Shown: in pieces, positions 45,565 to 56,664 of the stretch
Position numbering within the stretch: position 1 is the first letter of the stretch
Layout: each line of letters begins with the position of its first letter
Assembly: GCA_021234155.1 (NCBI GenBank)
Contig: JAJEKV010000260.1
Location: 62,001-126,000, forward strand
Direction: 5' to 3'
Origin: Isoetes taiwanensis
Lineage: Eukaryota; Streptophyta; Lycopodiopsida; Isoetales; Isoetaceae
DNA length: 64,000 nucleotides
Translations under genes and position numbers: made by a program
The notes under the pieces: generated by a model
The model's database searches: none
Seen by the model: the letters and a program-made list of their open reading frames with translations, nothing else
Told to the model about the DNA's origin: nothing

Positions 45565-47059
45565 ATGGAGGAGGAATTTCAATCCCTCCAAGCTTATCAC
45601 ACATGGGATTTAGTTCCTTTACCAGCAGGTAGGCGTTTGGTGGTCTGTAAATGGATCTACCGCTTGAAGTTCAATGCTCAAAATCAAGTGGAACGATACA
45701 AAGCACGGCTAGTAGCTCCTGTTGCGCTCCGACTTCCCGGTGTTGACTTCAAAGAGACCTTTTCCCCTGTTGCACGTTTGTCTTCTATTCGGGTTGTCTT
45801 AGCACTTGCTGCTGCTCACGACATGGAGCTGGACCAGATGGATGTGAAGACGGCGTTTCTTCATGGTGATCTGACAGAAGATGTATACATGCGCCAACCT
45901 CAGGGTTTTGAAGTGTCAGGCTCACCCACTCTCGTCTGCAAGCTTCGGAAGGCAATCTATGGTCTCCGCCAGTCCCCCCGGGCATGGTACCACACTATCA
46001 ACTCTTTTTTTGCAGACCTTGGATTTCGACGGTCTCATGCAGATTGGAACATTTATTCTAAGAAGGATGTTGCAGCCTGGCTTATCATTGTCTTATATGT
46101 GGACGATCTATTCTTTGGCCAAGATGGGGATCGGACTAGCTTGGATCATCTGAAATCATTACTAGCAGCTCGGTTCCAAATGGATGATTTAGGGCTCTCG
46201 GCTTCTTCTTGGGATGCAAGTCACTCGCGATCAATCGGCCAGTGTTCTCCAACCGAGTCAACCTCGAGAACATTGAAGCGGTCTTTGAAGAAGTTTGATT
46301 TCCATGGCGATAAAGGGATTTCCACTCATACTGCTCCTACTATTCATCTCACCCATGATATGAGTCCCTCCGTCGGAAAAGTTAGCCTACATGCGGGCGT
46401 TCCCTACAGTCTGCGGTTGGAAGTCTCATGCACCTCATGGTTTTACCCGGCCAGATCTTGCCTGTTGGTATCATCGACCAATTCTTGAGTTGCCTGGGGC
46501 ACGAACATTGGAAGGCATTATGCGGTTCTCCCAGATTATCTCCGGGGACCAAAGACCTTGTGCTCAGTTTCCATAAATGTCTCCTCTAGGTGCCACCTTC
46601 CGCGGATTTGCCCGATCTTGATTATCACGGTGACCTTGTCAAAGCTACTCTATGGCTTTGCTTCCTGCTCGAGGAGGAGTAGTGAGTTGGTGTAGCAAGA
46701 AGCAAAAAGCCATTGCTGCCTCAAGCTGTGAAGCAGAATATATGGCATTATGTGCAGCTGCCAAAGAGGCAATTTGGCTACAACGATTATGTAATGAGAT
46801 AGGGGAGGATCATAAGGCAGCAGTAACCATCTTCAATGATAATCAAGCAGCTATTTCCTTGGCCAAGAACCCAACTAATTGGTCCAAGGCAAAGCATATC
46901 GAAGTCCAATACCATTTTACAAGGGAGAAGATTGAAGAAGGAAAGATTGCAGTCCAGTATCTGAACACACAAAAGATGACAGCAGACGTATTTACAAAGC
47001 CACTTCCAAGGAGGAGGTTTTGGGAATGTTTGACTGAACTTGGGATGAAGAAGAAATCA
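45565..47059 (+). pseudogene. copia reverse transcriptase and RNase H, decayed
   Basis: The 307-codon frame from 45565 contains WDLVPLPAGRRLVVCKWIYR, YKARLVAPV, GVDFKETFSPVARLSSIRVV, MDVKTAFLHGDLTEDVYMRQ, IYGLRQSPRAWY and IVLYVDDLFF (YVDD at 46096-46107). After RFQMDDLG it shifts by one base to FFLGMQVTRDQ and hits stops. RNase H resumes at 46652 with VVSWCSKKQKAIAASSCEAE and IFNDNQAAISLAKNPTNWSK, then VFTKPLPRRRF and the final stop. About 150 codons between the two parts are damaged. Confidence 0.88.
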
Positions 47060-47090
47060 TAGGTTGCAGAAGTTTCCTCCTGAGGAGGAG

Positions 47091-47226
47091 TGTTGGAACA
47101 AGAAGTTGTTGCAGGAGGAAACAATCATTAGGGAGACATGGCATTTAAGAGTAGAACGTTCAGTTAACTAAATATAGGATTCTGTTGTACTTCAGTATAT
47201 AACCAGGTGAAATTAATAGAAAAGCA
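47091..47226 (+). repeat. copia 3' LTR, 136 bp
   Basis: Direct repeat of the 5' LTR, preceded by a purine-rich tract at 47080-47090. Confidence 0.9.
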
Positions 47227-47337
47227 CGTCTTCCTTGAGGGCAAAGCGCGCGGGTCGAGTCGTCTGAGTTTGTGTTTCTTTACTTTGCCCCACAACATGA
47301 CAAGAAAAAAAAGCTAGCGCTCCCTCTTTTTTATTTT

Positions 47338-47590
47338 TTTTTGTCCAAAATATGGAGATGCTGGCAAAAAGAGGATGTTTGATTCGAATAATGGAAACTC
47401 TTTCGTATGCTGGAACGCACATCCTATCCCAGAATATGAGAGAGAACAATAACAATTAGGCTTCTCGGCACATCCATATCTGGTTTTTCAATATTTCAAC
47501 CTGGCGCAGAAACTACATATTATGTTTTCTTGTGTAAAATGTGGAGATAGTGGCAAAGGGGACTACTGGAGTCAAATAATGGAATTTTTT
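47338..47590. repeat. two copies of a diverged ~65-bp motif
   Basis: AAAATATGGAGATGCTGGCAAAAAGAGG (near 47349) and AAAATGTGGAGATAGTGGCAAAGGGG (near 47535) lie in similar T-rich contexts, each followed by GATTCGAATAATGGAA / AGTCAAATAATGGAA. A third copy lies at 57793-57850, beyond the gypsy element. A poly-T run ends this block. Confidence 0.6.
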
Positions 47591-47639
47591 TTTTTTTTTT
47601 AGAATAGGCTTTCTATTCCAAAATAGTGAAAGAAGAAAA

Positions 47640-48535
47640 AGAAGCAACAGTCTTAGGGTTCTCTAGAGACAGGTTTTCTACCCCTTCAATGGGCTGCATT
47701 AGAACGCCATATCATTTACTTCCAGAAGGTGGTCGCTATGGGTGATACACGTTTGCCCAACCTTGCTTTGACCATGGCGATGGGTCCCCAACACCTCAAA
47801 GCTTGCTGGAAGGACAAGCAAGCTCAGTGGTTCTCGCGCTGGGGTGTACAGGCAAACAGATGCGTACATGTAAGGACAAAGAAAGATCACAAGTCATTCA
47901 AGCTGTACCTACATGCTACTTTCCTTCGCAAGCTTTGGGATGCAGATGCTCTGACGCACGTTAAACTGACACACTATCGGCAGCAAGTCAATCCTAGGCT
48001 CGCGAGAGGCCCACACCAGTACTTGTACACCCATTTGCCCATGAAGAAGCGCATACTTATAGCTTTCACAACGTCTCTGCATTGAGACATGACGTTGGGC
48101 TCGGGAAGCACGGGAGGAAAGGCTTTGCCAGTGTTGCCACCAGGGCGCCATTGAGGATGAATGTCATGTCCTCCAGATCTGCCCAGCATTTGCCCATATC
48201 CGAGAGCGGTATGTTCGATTACTAGTGCCTGGCCAACCGTTGCATGAGTTATTGAATACGGCGTCAGTGGGTTTGTTGGGGTCATACCTCCAGGAGGTTA
48301 TGGATGCACGAACTCAGTTGTGTCCTCTGGGATAGTATTGAACTGTCCTATACAATTGTACAACATGCCAGCATACTTATTATTGCTAAGGTTTTTCCCT
48401 CGAAAACTCTTCGGGGCGGGGGTTTTTTAATCCTGACAGTAATACGCTTGCTGCTCTCTTTTTGTTTGGGTCCCGTAGGCCAATTAGTCTCTGTGGACTA
48501 TAAAAAATCTATTCTATTCTATTCTATTCTGATCA
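47640..48535 (+). mobile_element. LINE 3' fragment, same family as 37738-39830
   Basis: Plus strand. GAACGCCATATCATTTACTTCC at 47702 parallels GAACGTCACATTATTTACTTCC of the other copy. The frame at 47729-48085 encodes HLKACWKDKQAQWFSRWG, FKLYLHATFLRKLWDADALTH and THLPMKKR, the C-terminal domain of ORF2. It ends GGTCCCGTAGGCCAATTAGT...TATAAAAAATC then a TATTC repeat to 48530. It is a short 5'-truncated copy, fused 10 bp from the gypsy element. Confidence 0.75.
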
Positions 48536-48540
48536 AAATT
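48536..48540 (+). repeat. 5-bp target duplication, left
   Basis: AAATT, matching 57749-57753. It flanks the gypsy element. Confidence 0.85.
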
Positions 48541-49946
48541 TGTTACAGGTGCTCCCAAGGGCATAGCCGAAAATCAAGCCCTTGATGGACGTCCATGAGC
48601 ACGGGGGTACTGTTGGTCGCGATTGCTGGGCAATTGTGATTTAATGGGCCGTGTTGACTGTAATCAGTCTATGGTGCAGGGATGCGGGGTAAATGGTAGT
48701 AATGGCTAGCGGCGGGTAATGATTCGCTAGGGGGCGCTAATATTATTAAATATTAGCATGGCAATAGCTAGCGGGTAAAAGCATGCTATAGTATACCACT
48801 TTTGGAACCCTTAAAAGTACCTACACTAGGTACTTTTAAAACTAGTACTTTTTGTTTTTTCTTTCCATTAAAATCAATCGAAAAATTTTGAATTGAAGGT
48901 CAATAACATGCCAATCTGTAGTACTAAAGGATAACAATACTATTAGAGACTAAATTAACTCTCAAACTTATTTTTTATTGCGGCATTTATGCAAGTTTCC
49001 AGTACCTAGTGCTGGGTACTTTTATGGGTAATTTCGCACTCCCTAAAAAGTACTTTAGATGGTACACCCTAGAATGCTTTCACCCTAGCAGGGATTGCCA
49101 GGGCAAGAGATTCTATAGGCTTGCATGGTTAACATTAGATATTAATGTTAATGTAAGTTATATAGGCCCTAGGGGCCAATGTTATTTAAAAATAAGGAAG
49201 CAATGTTAGCTATGGTTTTAATGTTTATTAAAAAGGTACACCTGGCGGCAAACGGTTGGATGGGTTTTTTAAACCTGATATACATCAGGGAGACGAAATC
49301 GTGGAGGGGATCCAGCTACCAGATCTCTAAGCTTAGCTATAGAGAACGGATTTGGATTAAATAAGGGTCTGATCTGGCCGGTTTTAGGCATGCAAGACTG
49401 CTTGAGAACTCAAGATAGAGTTCTATAAAGCCTAGGGGATGGTTTCGAGCAGGAGAGAAAATATGGAGCAGAAATATGGAAGCCGATTTCTGCTAGAATA
49501 CTTAGTGAATTGATCTAAGAGTGGAGCCCTGAGCTCGGATTGGGATTCCGAGGTTGTAGGTGTGGCCCCAAGGCATATGTTGATGCCAAGAGCCGGATTG
49601 GGCTTGGAAGTCGATTCTGCTGTGATAGCTTTCCGGTTGATTCAAGAGACAGCTTGATAAGCGATTCTGCTATCTATACTCAAGGATTGGCCCATAGGGC
49701 CGAAATAACAGTCTAAGGTTGAGATTAAGGCTCCAGGGCAGATTGTTGCTGCCAGGGCCGAATTGGGCTTGACAGCCGATGGACAATCTTCCAGGGATGA
49801 TTCTCTGGAAGAATCCGGATTGCTGTGAGAGCAGCAAACTATAAGGTCAGTGTGGGGGATCAGGGATCCAAGGTGTGGGCGATACTGATCGGCGTGGCAC
49901 ATGCGGGCATAGATTGTTCCTTAGGGAAAATTTTTGCGTTGTAACA
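48541..49946 (+). repeat. gypsy 5' LTR, 1406 bp
   Basis: Starts TGTTACAGGTGCTCCC and ends TTGCGTTGTAACA. Homologous to 56665-57748 apart from the MITE-like insert at 48773-49085. Confidence 0.92.
48773..49085. mobile_element. MITE-like element nested in the 5' LTR
   Basis: A 313-bp insertion absent from the 3' LTR. It starts GGGTAAAAGCATGCTATAG and ends with GCTTTCACCC. The ends are inverted: GGGTAAAAGCAT against the reverse complement GGGTGAAAGCAT, extending with mismatches for about 27 bp. TAGC (48769-48772 and 49086-49089) is duplicated at both sides, CTAGC if the first C is counted. The empty site in the other LTR reads AGCTAGCAGGG. It is non-coding. Confidence 0.82.
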
Positions 49947-49947
49947 G

Positions 49948-49959
49948 TGGTATCAGAGC
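49948..49959 (+). promoter_or_regulatory. primer-binding site (initiator tRNA-Met)
   Basis: TGGTATCAGAGC, one base after the 5' LTR end, matches the 3' end complement of plant initiator Met tRNA, the usual gypsy minus-strand primer. Confidence 0.88.
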
Positions 49960-49960
49960 T

Positions 49961-50647
49961 ATGGCTGTGAATCTAGTTTTCTGGAAAAATCTAGACTTGA
50001 TAGTGGAAATGGACGAGAAAAGTTATGTCTTCCAAACCACTTGGGAAGTGGCGAAGCGTGAACTTGAGGGTGTTTCAATCCAAGAGCTGGCTAAAAACTT
50101 AGCATATCTTCAAGGGAAGATGGCGTCCATTGAACAAGAAGTCAATAAACTAGTTACTAAGCAATGCAGTTTAATTGCTGAAGTACTTGAAGAAGATACC
50201 AAGGGTATTTCTTCACAAGTCCCTTCCCAGGGAAGTTTTGACTGCTTGAATGAACTTATGGCTTATCGTCAGTTGCATTGTTTGCAACAAACTGGGGAAT
50301 TAAGAACCTATGAGCAAGAGCTTTGGAAGCTGCTTGCAATTGTTCAGCCTCTAGATGATGAAAGTCAGGTTTTATATTTTATGTGTGGCATAAATGACAC
50401 TGCAATTAAAATAAAGCTTAAGCGGCTGTATCCAAGGAATTTGGATACAGCAGTATTCTATGCTTGCATATGTAGTCAACAAAGCAGAAGGTTTAGCCTA
50501 AAAGATGTTCGAGTAGTTTTAACGGACACAATTCCAGTTCTCAACCAAGACGGGAAGTTCTGGGTGGGTCTAAGGAACATGATGGTATTAACGGGGTTAA
50601 TACAGATAAACCTTGTTTGGGTTGTGGAAAAAGGAAGGAAGGAATGA
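49961..50647 (+). pseudogene. gypsy gag fragment
   Basis: From the ATG directly after the primer site, MAVNLVFWKNLDL opens a 229-codon frame. A helical segment (about residues 25-60) is followed by ELMAYRQLHCLQQTGELRTY and EQELWKLLAIVQPLDDESQV. Then come LYFMCGINDTAIKIKLKRLY and LDTAVFYACIC, the retrotransposon gag domain. The usual CCHC zinc knuckle is absent, and the frame ends at a GGAAGGAAGG microsatellite (50632-50660). The gag is therefore truncated. Its role would be particle assembly and RNA packaging. Confidence 0.75.
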
Positions 50648-50900
50648 AGGAAGGAAAGAGGACATGATGTATGGAATTGTCCTAATACTTAATCAAGTTA
50701 CCTTAGGGGCTTGATTGGGAACTATAGTAAAGTTCTCGAGAAGGAAAAACTAATAGCAAAATTAACTTTGTTACTTAGATAAATTTCTTTTATTACTTGT
50801 AGGTGCAAGTGATGGACAGTTAGAAAACTGTTGGATGTAAGTATCAGAATTAGTTCAAGGAACTATAGTAAGGTATGTTTTTTTTATATATATATATATC
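50632..50900. repeat. GGAA microsatellite and AT dinucleotide run
   Basis: (GGAA)n at 50632-50660 and a TATATATATATATAT run near 50886-50899. They bracket the decayed gag-protease junction. Confidence 0.7.
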
Positions 50901-51317
50901 TCAATTTTAAGGTTACAATGCAATAGGTGCAATTATAATTTGGGTAAGTCTATTTTGGTAATATACAAAACTTACAAGATGGGAAAGATATTGGAATATT
51001 TTGACATCTTATAATTAATCCTAGTACGCACCTAGTTAAGGTCGTATGAAAAAGGATTAAAATCATATGAATTTTGGCTAAGCGAGGGGGTCGACTTAGT
51101 AGACCAAATTCTTATGAAGAAATAGATAATGCTATTTCATAGGAAAGTTGCATGTTAGACTTTTCTAAGTAAATGTAGGGAAGACTCCCAATGACTACGA
51201 ATTGGTCAAGATCAAGGAATAATTCTAAGTCGTGTAAACCTTTAACGTTTAAGCCATGAAATTGCCTCGGGCAATTTAAGAGCACTTGGGTTATATTCTT
51301 AGGACTCTTACAAGTCC
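50660..51317 (+). pseudogene. gag-pol junction, protease decayed beyond recognition
   Basis: Between gag and the reverse transcriptase, about 650 bases are full of stops. A short GASDGQLENC-like reading near 50806 may be the remains of the aspartic protease site; the assignment is weak. Confidence 0.4.
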
Positions 51318-53696
51318 GTGTTTAGAAAAGAATGCAATTGGGAATTGCATATAGTTTTTTTCTTGATGGATACCATGCCTGATGATGACATGGTTAGGTC
51401 TTGTAATTTTATGGATATAAACATTGAACTACGTTCAGATGTAAATCAAGAATTACGAAATCTTTTGGAAAGATTTAAAGACGTGTTCCCAGAAGAGAGT
51501 TGCCGTAAAGGCCACCACCTTCTCGGGGAGTTGAGCATGAAATTGAGCTTGAACCAAGGGTTAAGCCAATGGCACGTGCTCCCTACCGATTAAGTCCTCT
51601 AGAACTTGAAGAGGTTAAAAAGCAAGTGAGGGAATTGTTAAGCAAAGGTTTTGTACGGCCAAGTAAATCACCTTTTGCGAGTCCCATTTTGCTTGTTAAG
51701 AAAAAAGGATGGTACTATGTGGATGTGCATAGATTACCGGGCACTTAACAAGGCAACTGTAAAGGATAGATATCGTTTACCCCGGGCCGATGATATTCTG
51801 GATCATCTTGGCAGACCCAAATGGTTTACCAAGATCGACCTCCGCAGTGGATATCATCAGATTAGGATGCGGGAAGGGGACGAATCTAAAACTGCGTCCA
51901 GAACTCATCAAGGGCATTATGAGTTTCTGGTTATACCGTTTGGGCTTACAAATGCGCCCGCAACATTTATGCGGCTAATGAATCAAGTGTTCTCTGAGCA
52001 GTTGGACAAGTTTGTCGAGATCTTTTTAGATGATATTCTCATCTATTCGCAAACTGTTGAAGAACATTCCGCTCATTTGGAACACGTTCTTCAGATTTTG
52101 CGGGACCACCAGCTCCATGCCAATATTTCCAAATGTGATTTCTTTAAGCAACGAGTGGCCTATTTGGGACATATCCTGTCTGGTGACGGTGTGTCCCCAG
52201 ATCCCGCCAAGGTACAAGTGGTACAACAATGGCTCCCACCGGAAAACGTTTTGGAGTTACGTAGTTTTCTAGGGTTAACCACGTACTACTGTAAATTTGT
52301 ACCCAAATTTTCTAAAGTTGTTGCTCCTCTCACTGATCTTTTGAAGAAAGATCACGATTTTGTGTGGGGGAGAGAGCAGCAAGAGGCGTTGAGGCGCATT
52401 AAGGATTTGCTAATGAGCAGTCCTGTGCTAAAAGTGCCAGATTTGAATCAGGCATTCGTGGTTTATACTGACGCTTGTGGCCAAGCGTGAGGAGCAGTAC
52501 TAATGCAGCAGGGACACATAGTGGATTATGAAAGTCGGAAATTAAGTCTTGCGGAAAGAAATTATGCAACTTATGAGCAAGAGTTGCTAGCCATTGTACA
52601 TGCGTTAAAGACGTGGAGGCACTACTTGCGTAGTGGGACAAGCCAAGAGCCGCGCAAGTTTACCGTCTATATCGACCATAAACCATTGAGGTTCTTGCAA
52701 AGTCAAGCCGAAATTAGCCCGAGACAGGTTAGGTGGCTAGACTTCCTCCATGAGTTCCATTTTTTCATGGGCAAAAATAATCCAGTTGCCGATGCATTAT
52801 CAAGGGTTAAGCATATAAACACCTTGGCGACTTTGGCAAGTGATCTTATACAAAGGATCAAGGATGCATACCTGGAGGATCAGCATGATCCGGCGATGGT
52901 CAAGCTCGGGGAGCTGTGGACTGAGCAAGAGGGTTTGCATTACTATAAGGGAAGGATTTATGTTCCTTCAAGTGGGGACCTCAGGGAGTCAATTCTACGT
53001 GAACATCATGACACTCCACAAGCTGGACATGGAGGTGAATGGAAGATGTATGAGTTGGTAAAGAGGTTCTACTACTGGCCAGAGTTGCAAGATCAAGTCA
53101 AGGACTTGGTAAGTCACTGCTTGGTGTGTCAAGCGGTGAAGGCAGACCATGGGAAAACTCCAGGATTGTTACAGCCTCTCCCTATACCAAATGAACGCTG
53201 GGAAAGCGTGAGTATGGACTTTATAGTCACATCACCTAGAACTGCCAGGCAACATACTCAGCTTTTGGTAATAGTGGATCGGTTAACCAAGCATATTAAG
53301 TTTATAGCATTGAAAGGGGAGGCTACGGGACATGACGTAGCAGTTGCCTATATGCAAAACATATTTCCTACTTTTGGACTTCCCTTGTCCATTGTAAGTG
53401 ATCGAGACACTAAGTTCATGGGTCACTTCTGGAGAGGTCTCATGAAAGGATTGAGGATCCGATTATACATGAGTAGTGGTAATCATCCACAAACGGATAG
53501 ACAAACTAAGCGTATAAACATGATCTTAGAGGACATGTTGCAAGTTTTTGTCCATGAGAAGCAGTCTAGGTGGGAGGATTATTTACCCTATCTAGAGTTC
53601 GCTTATAATAAAAGCCATCACACGGGGATTCCGATGACTCCCTTTGTGGCTATGATGGGCCGAAACCCAAGGGCTTATTCTGATATGCATATGTAG
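51318..53696 (+). pseudogene. gypsy reverse transcriptase, RNase H and integrase core
   Basis: Frames 51318-51593, 51651-52490 and 52503-53696 are one pol. The reverse transcriptase shows CIDYRALNKATVKDRYRLPR, FTKIDLRSGYHQIRM, FLVIPFGLTNAPATFMRLMN and catalytic FLDD (TTTTTAGATGAT at 52023-52034), then FLGLTTYYCKFV. RNase H has VYTDACGQA, interrupted by TGA at 52488, and YATYEQELLAIVHALK, HKPLRFLQSQ and ADALSRVK. Integrase has the H2C2 finger HHDTPQAGHGGEWK...CLVCQAVKADH. Its core follows with SMDFIVTSPRTARQHTQLLVIVDRLTKH, VSDRDTKFMGHFW and HPQTDRQTKRIN. The few breaks are one TGA in RNase H and shifts around 51600. The integrase frame is cut at 53694. Confidence 0.9.
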
Positions 53697-53701
53697 CATA
53701 A

Positions 53702-56057
53702 TAACAGGGGGTTTTCTTTGTGTTTTTGTACACTTTTCACAAAGGTTTTCCTAAGATTTCGTGGCGTATTCGAATGGATGTACTAATGCGTACATCTAGA
53801 GTGCACTATTTCTTAGTCGTTGATTTAGTTTTTTTTTTTCTAATGGTCCAACATCTAAGGGCTCACAACAAAAGCCCTTTTTTATTTTAGGGGCTGAACA
53901 TGCAAGCCTCCTGATAGCATTTCAGGGCATTCTTGCAAAAAAATTAATGTTCTTGTGATCAGAATGGAAACAGATTTGGAGTGGAAGCGTTAGTGCTTTA
54001 GTGCAGAGGATGATACGGCCGGATGCTTGCTTCAACACACGAATGCCCGTGGTTAGCGGCAAGCCAAACCAAAAACCACGCCCAAAAGAACCCCAAACTA
54101 GGGTTTTTATGAGCCCTAAATGCATCTTCGTGCGGATCTTGTAGTTTTGCTGACTCTCGCTTATTTTCCCCGCATGAAGTAGAAGCTAGCGATCATGCTT
54201 TGGAGTAGAACCTTCTTGCAAATGCGGTAGAAGTTTTCGTGGCTGATTGTGGCATGATTCTTCATGTTCCGCCATTGCGGATAACGCAGCCCCGGCCTCG
54301 ACTTATTTTCCGTCCTCGGCGTGAAGGTAACCAAACGGGAACTTCATTGTAATTGGATAAGCCATTATGTCTTTCGCTACGGTTCTAGCACAACCTCAAT
54401 CATAGTCCGGAGAACCTTGATCTCGTTAGATGATCAATAGCTTGGACTTCCCCGTGAAAAGGAAGAACGTGCTTGAAGAATTTCTCCATAACTCGATGAT
54501 CCATGAATTGAGCCGAGGATCCTAGTGGGACTTTCCGATTGCAATAGAGAAGGAGTTGATAGAGACTCTTTTATCGAGATGTTTCAACAGCCGCTTGAAT
54601 CGTAAATTCAGAGGCCATGATAGTGAGGTCTCCACCTTCAGCTTCTTTACCCGGTTATTTTTGAACTTATGAGATTCTTACTTTGGAAATTTGTCGTGAA
54701 TTCAAGTAAAATTCAACGAGCTCATTATGGCTATTATTTCAAAGCGGATATGATAAAGCATTTCTTTTCGAATTTTTTCCAAGGTATGGAAATTATTGTG
54801 GCCCTTGCAAAGACATATCTTTGTAATGTTGACTACTGTTCCGGTACTTGTCCCCTGATTTATCTTATAGTTTTGTGGAATCCTTGATGTGTTACAGAGC
54901 ATTTGGAGCATTTGGAACTTATGGAGGTGCAATGAACGCAATTAGCATGGCAGATTTAAGTATTTTCATACATTCCTCTGCTCTTACCTTCTTGCATCTA
55001 CATGTGCCGCAGAATTTGGAGGAACATCTCAAGTTCCGTGGGTTGCAAACATTGTGCCTTCACCCTTGTAGAAATGCAAAGCACAATCACAAGCAAGTGA
55101 GCAAAGACAAAATCGGAACGTAGCTGGATACCGTAGCTACTTTAGCGGGAAAAACTTTGGCAAATGCTCAGGAATATATGCTCTCACCGATTATGATAGG
55201 GTTCATTCCCTGCTCTTGGCTCATTTCTAGATATTATTGGTGTTACAGACTGCTGCCAGCAATTAATTATTCATCCCCTACATTTAGGTGAGCTCATTGC
55301 CAGGTACCATTGATGCTACGTAGGCTATTGCTAATTAAAAAATATGATCTTTGCAGGAAGGAGATAACTTGGAGCCCTTTTATTGCTATTACATGGTGAA
55401 GCTGGTTTTTTATTGCTATTACATATAGTGAAGCACATATATCCCAATATATTCCAATTAAATTGTTTTTCAATTGTAATGTAAATCTTTACATTCACAT
55501 CAGACCATGATATTACAATAGTAATGCATCATTTCCTTATAATAACTCCAATTGGTTTATTTGTGTTTTTAAGAATTACTCCGTCGTAATATATGCCCTT
55601 GTAACAGCTGAGAATGCAGAAATGGTGTTCTCGTTTTGAAGGCAGATGTTGGTCTTGTTTTTCATTTCCATCTTCATATGCAAAGGCTTTAGTTAGGGTC
55701 CGAAGGGCCCAAATTTTTTTTTAATATAGCAATCAACACACAACTACCATTAACATTATTAACACAAACCATTGCATTTAACACATTTAAATTAAAATCC
55801 CCCTTAAACCCCCTTTGGTTTGGGTGCATATTCACACGGGGGGTTACTCCGGGCAACGAGAGCTGTCGGATGGGCATATTTACCGGTTATTCCAAGATCT
55901 GGACCGTACATAGCGATCCTCGTTTGTGGGGTATGCATGTACAAGTTTTTGTATACTGTATATTAAAGTTTACAAAATACTATAAGGTTTGAGAGAATGT
56001 ACTCAATGGTGTTAATTTTGTACATTTTGTACATGTATTGTAAATTTTTTGGGGCTC
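53702..56057. mobile_element. 2.4-kb insertion inside integrase
   Basis: The integrase reading stops at 53696 and resumes in the same codon phase near 56059 (KVAVHMLHDMDAILWQC). GCATAA occurs at both junctions (53696-53701 and 56058-56063), compatible with a 6-bp target duplication. The insert has no recognised transposon protein. On its minus strand a short frame (about 54620-54420) reads MASEFTIQAAVETSR then, past a stop, CNRKVPLGSSAQFMDH. A T-run at 55711-55720 could be a reversed poly-A. The identity is unknown. Confidence 0.55.
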
Positions 56058-56058
56058 G

Positions 56059-56635
56059 CATAAGTACCCTAGAACCAAAGTTGCAGTACACATGCTTCAC
56101 GATATGGATGCAATCCTGTGGCAATGCAAGCAAGCGTTGCGAAAAGCTCAAGATAGGGCACGAACGTCTGCTAATCAACATAGACGAGATATCTCTTATG
56201 CGGAAGGTGATCATGTTTTTTTACAGGTCGTTTATCTTTCGGCATTAAGAATGAACACATTATGGCCTTTAACCAAAGGTCGGGTGCCTAAACTTACTAT
56301 GCGGTATGCTGGACCTTTTTAGGTGCTAAAAGGATCGGGGAAACAACGTACGAGTTGAACTTACCACAGGAAGTAGGGATCCATCCTGTGTTTCATGTAA
56401 GTCAGTTGAAGAGGGCTATACTGGATACCGCTAACGTGGTTAGTCCGCAAAGTATACCGATCGTCTTAAACTCCTCTGTAACGCCATAACGTCTTCTAGA
56501 TAAAAGAGTTCGGCAGCTGCGCAATAGGGATGTGGTAGAACACCGGGTTCAGTGGCAAGACCAGTCTCCTGAGGGTGCCACCTGGGAGACGGAGGAATTT
56601 GTGCAGCAGTTCCCTCATCTAAAGGATCAACCTTG
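56059..56635 (+). pseudogene. gypsy integrase C-terminus and chromodomain-like end
   Basis: After the insert, HMLHDMDAILWQCKQALRKA, QDRARTSANQHRRDISYAEG and HVFLQV form the end of the integrase core. A frame change at about 56322 leads to GETTYELNLPQEVGIHPVFH and VSQLKRAILD, typical of the gypsy GPF/Y and chromodomain linker. The end is RVQWQDQSPEGATWETEEFV, the WxG-ATWE pattern of chromodomains, then a stop near 56635. The chromodomain would direct integration to marked chromatin. Confidence 0.82.
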
Positions 56636-56647
56636 AGGGCAAGGTCC

Positions 56648-56664
56648 AAAAGGAGGGGGAGGAA
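56648..56664 (+). promoter_or_regulatory. polypurine tract
   Basis: AAAAGGAGGGGGAGGAA immediately before the 3' LTR is the plus-strand priming site. Confidence 0.88.

Larger units (their letters stand above)
43603..47226 (+). mobile_element. Ty1/copia element, defective, identical short LTRs
   Basis: Two direct repeats of 136 bp (43603-43738 and 47091-47226), starting TGTTGGAACAAG and ending AAAAGCA, flank a copia pol in the order protease, integrase, reverse transcriptase, RNase H. By eye the two repeats are identical. The interior is 3.35 kb, missing most of gag and a recognisable primer-binding site; the base after the 5' LTR leads into ATCATGGAAGC, not TGGTATCAGAG. The purine-rich TCCTGAGGAGGAG precedes the 3' LTR. 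I see no matching 5-bp target duplication (TTTG | TGTT versus AGCA | CGTCT). The interior is full of stops and shifts. Confidence 0.88.

Noticed and set aside
49934-49960. Gag start at 49934 upstream of the primer site
   Set aside because: That start is a TTG inside the LTR; the ATG at 49961 after the primer site is the sensible start.
53860-53890. Hairpin AGGGCT...AGCCCT followed by T-run as a terminator
   Set aside because: Rho-independent-type terminators are not meaningful in a plant nuclear genome, and the stem is only about 6 bp.
53682-56106. GATATG as the target duplication of the integrase insert
   Set aside because: The integrase-like reading resumes upstream of the right-hand GATATG (KVAVHMLHDMD), so the junction must lie earlier; GCATAA fits the codon phase better.
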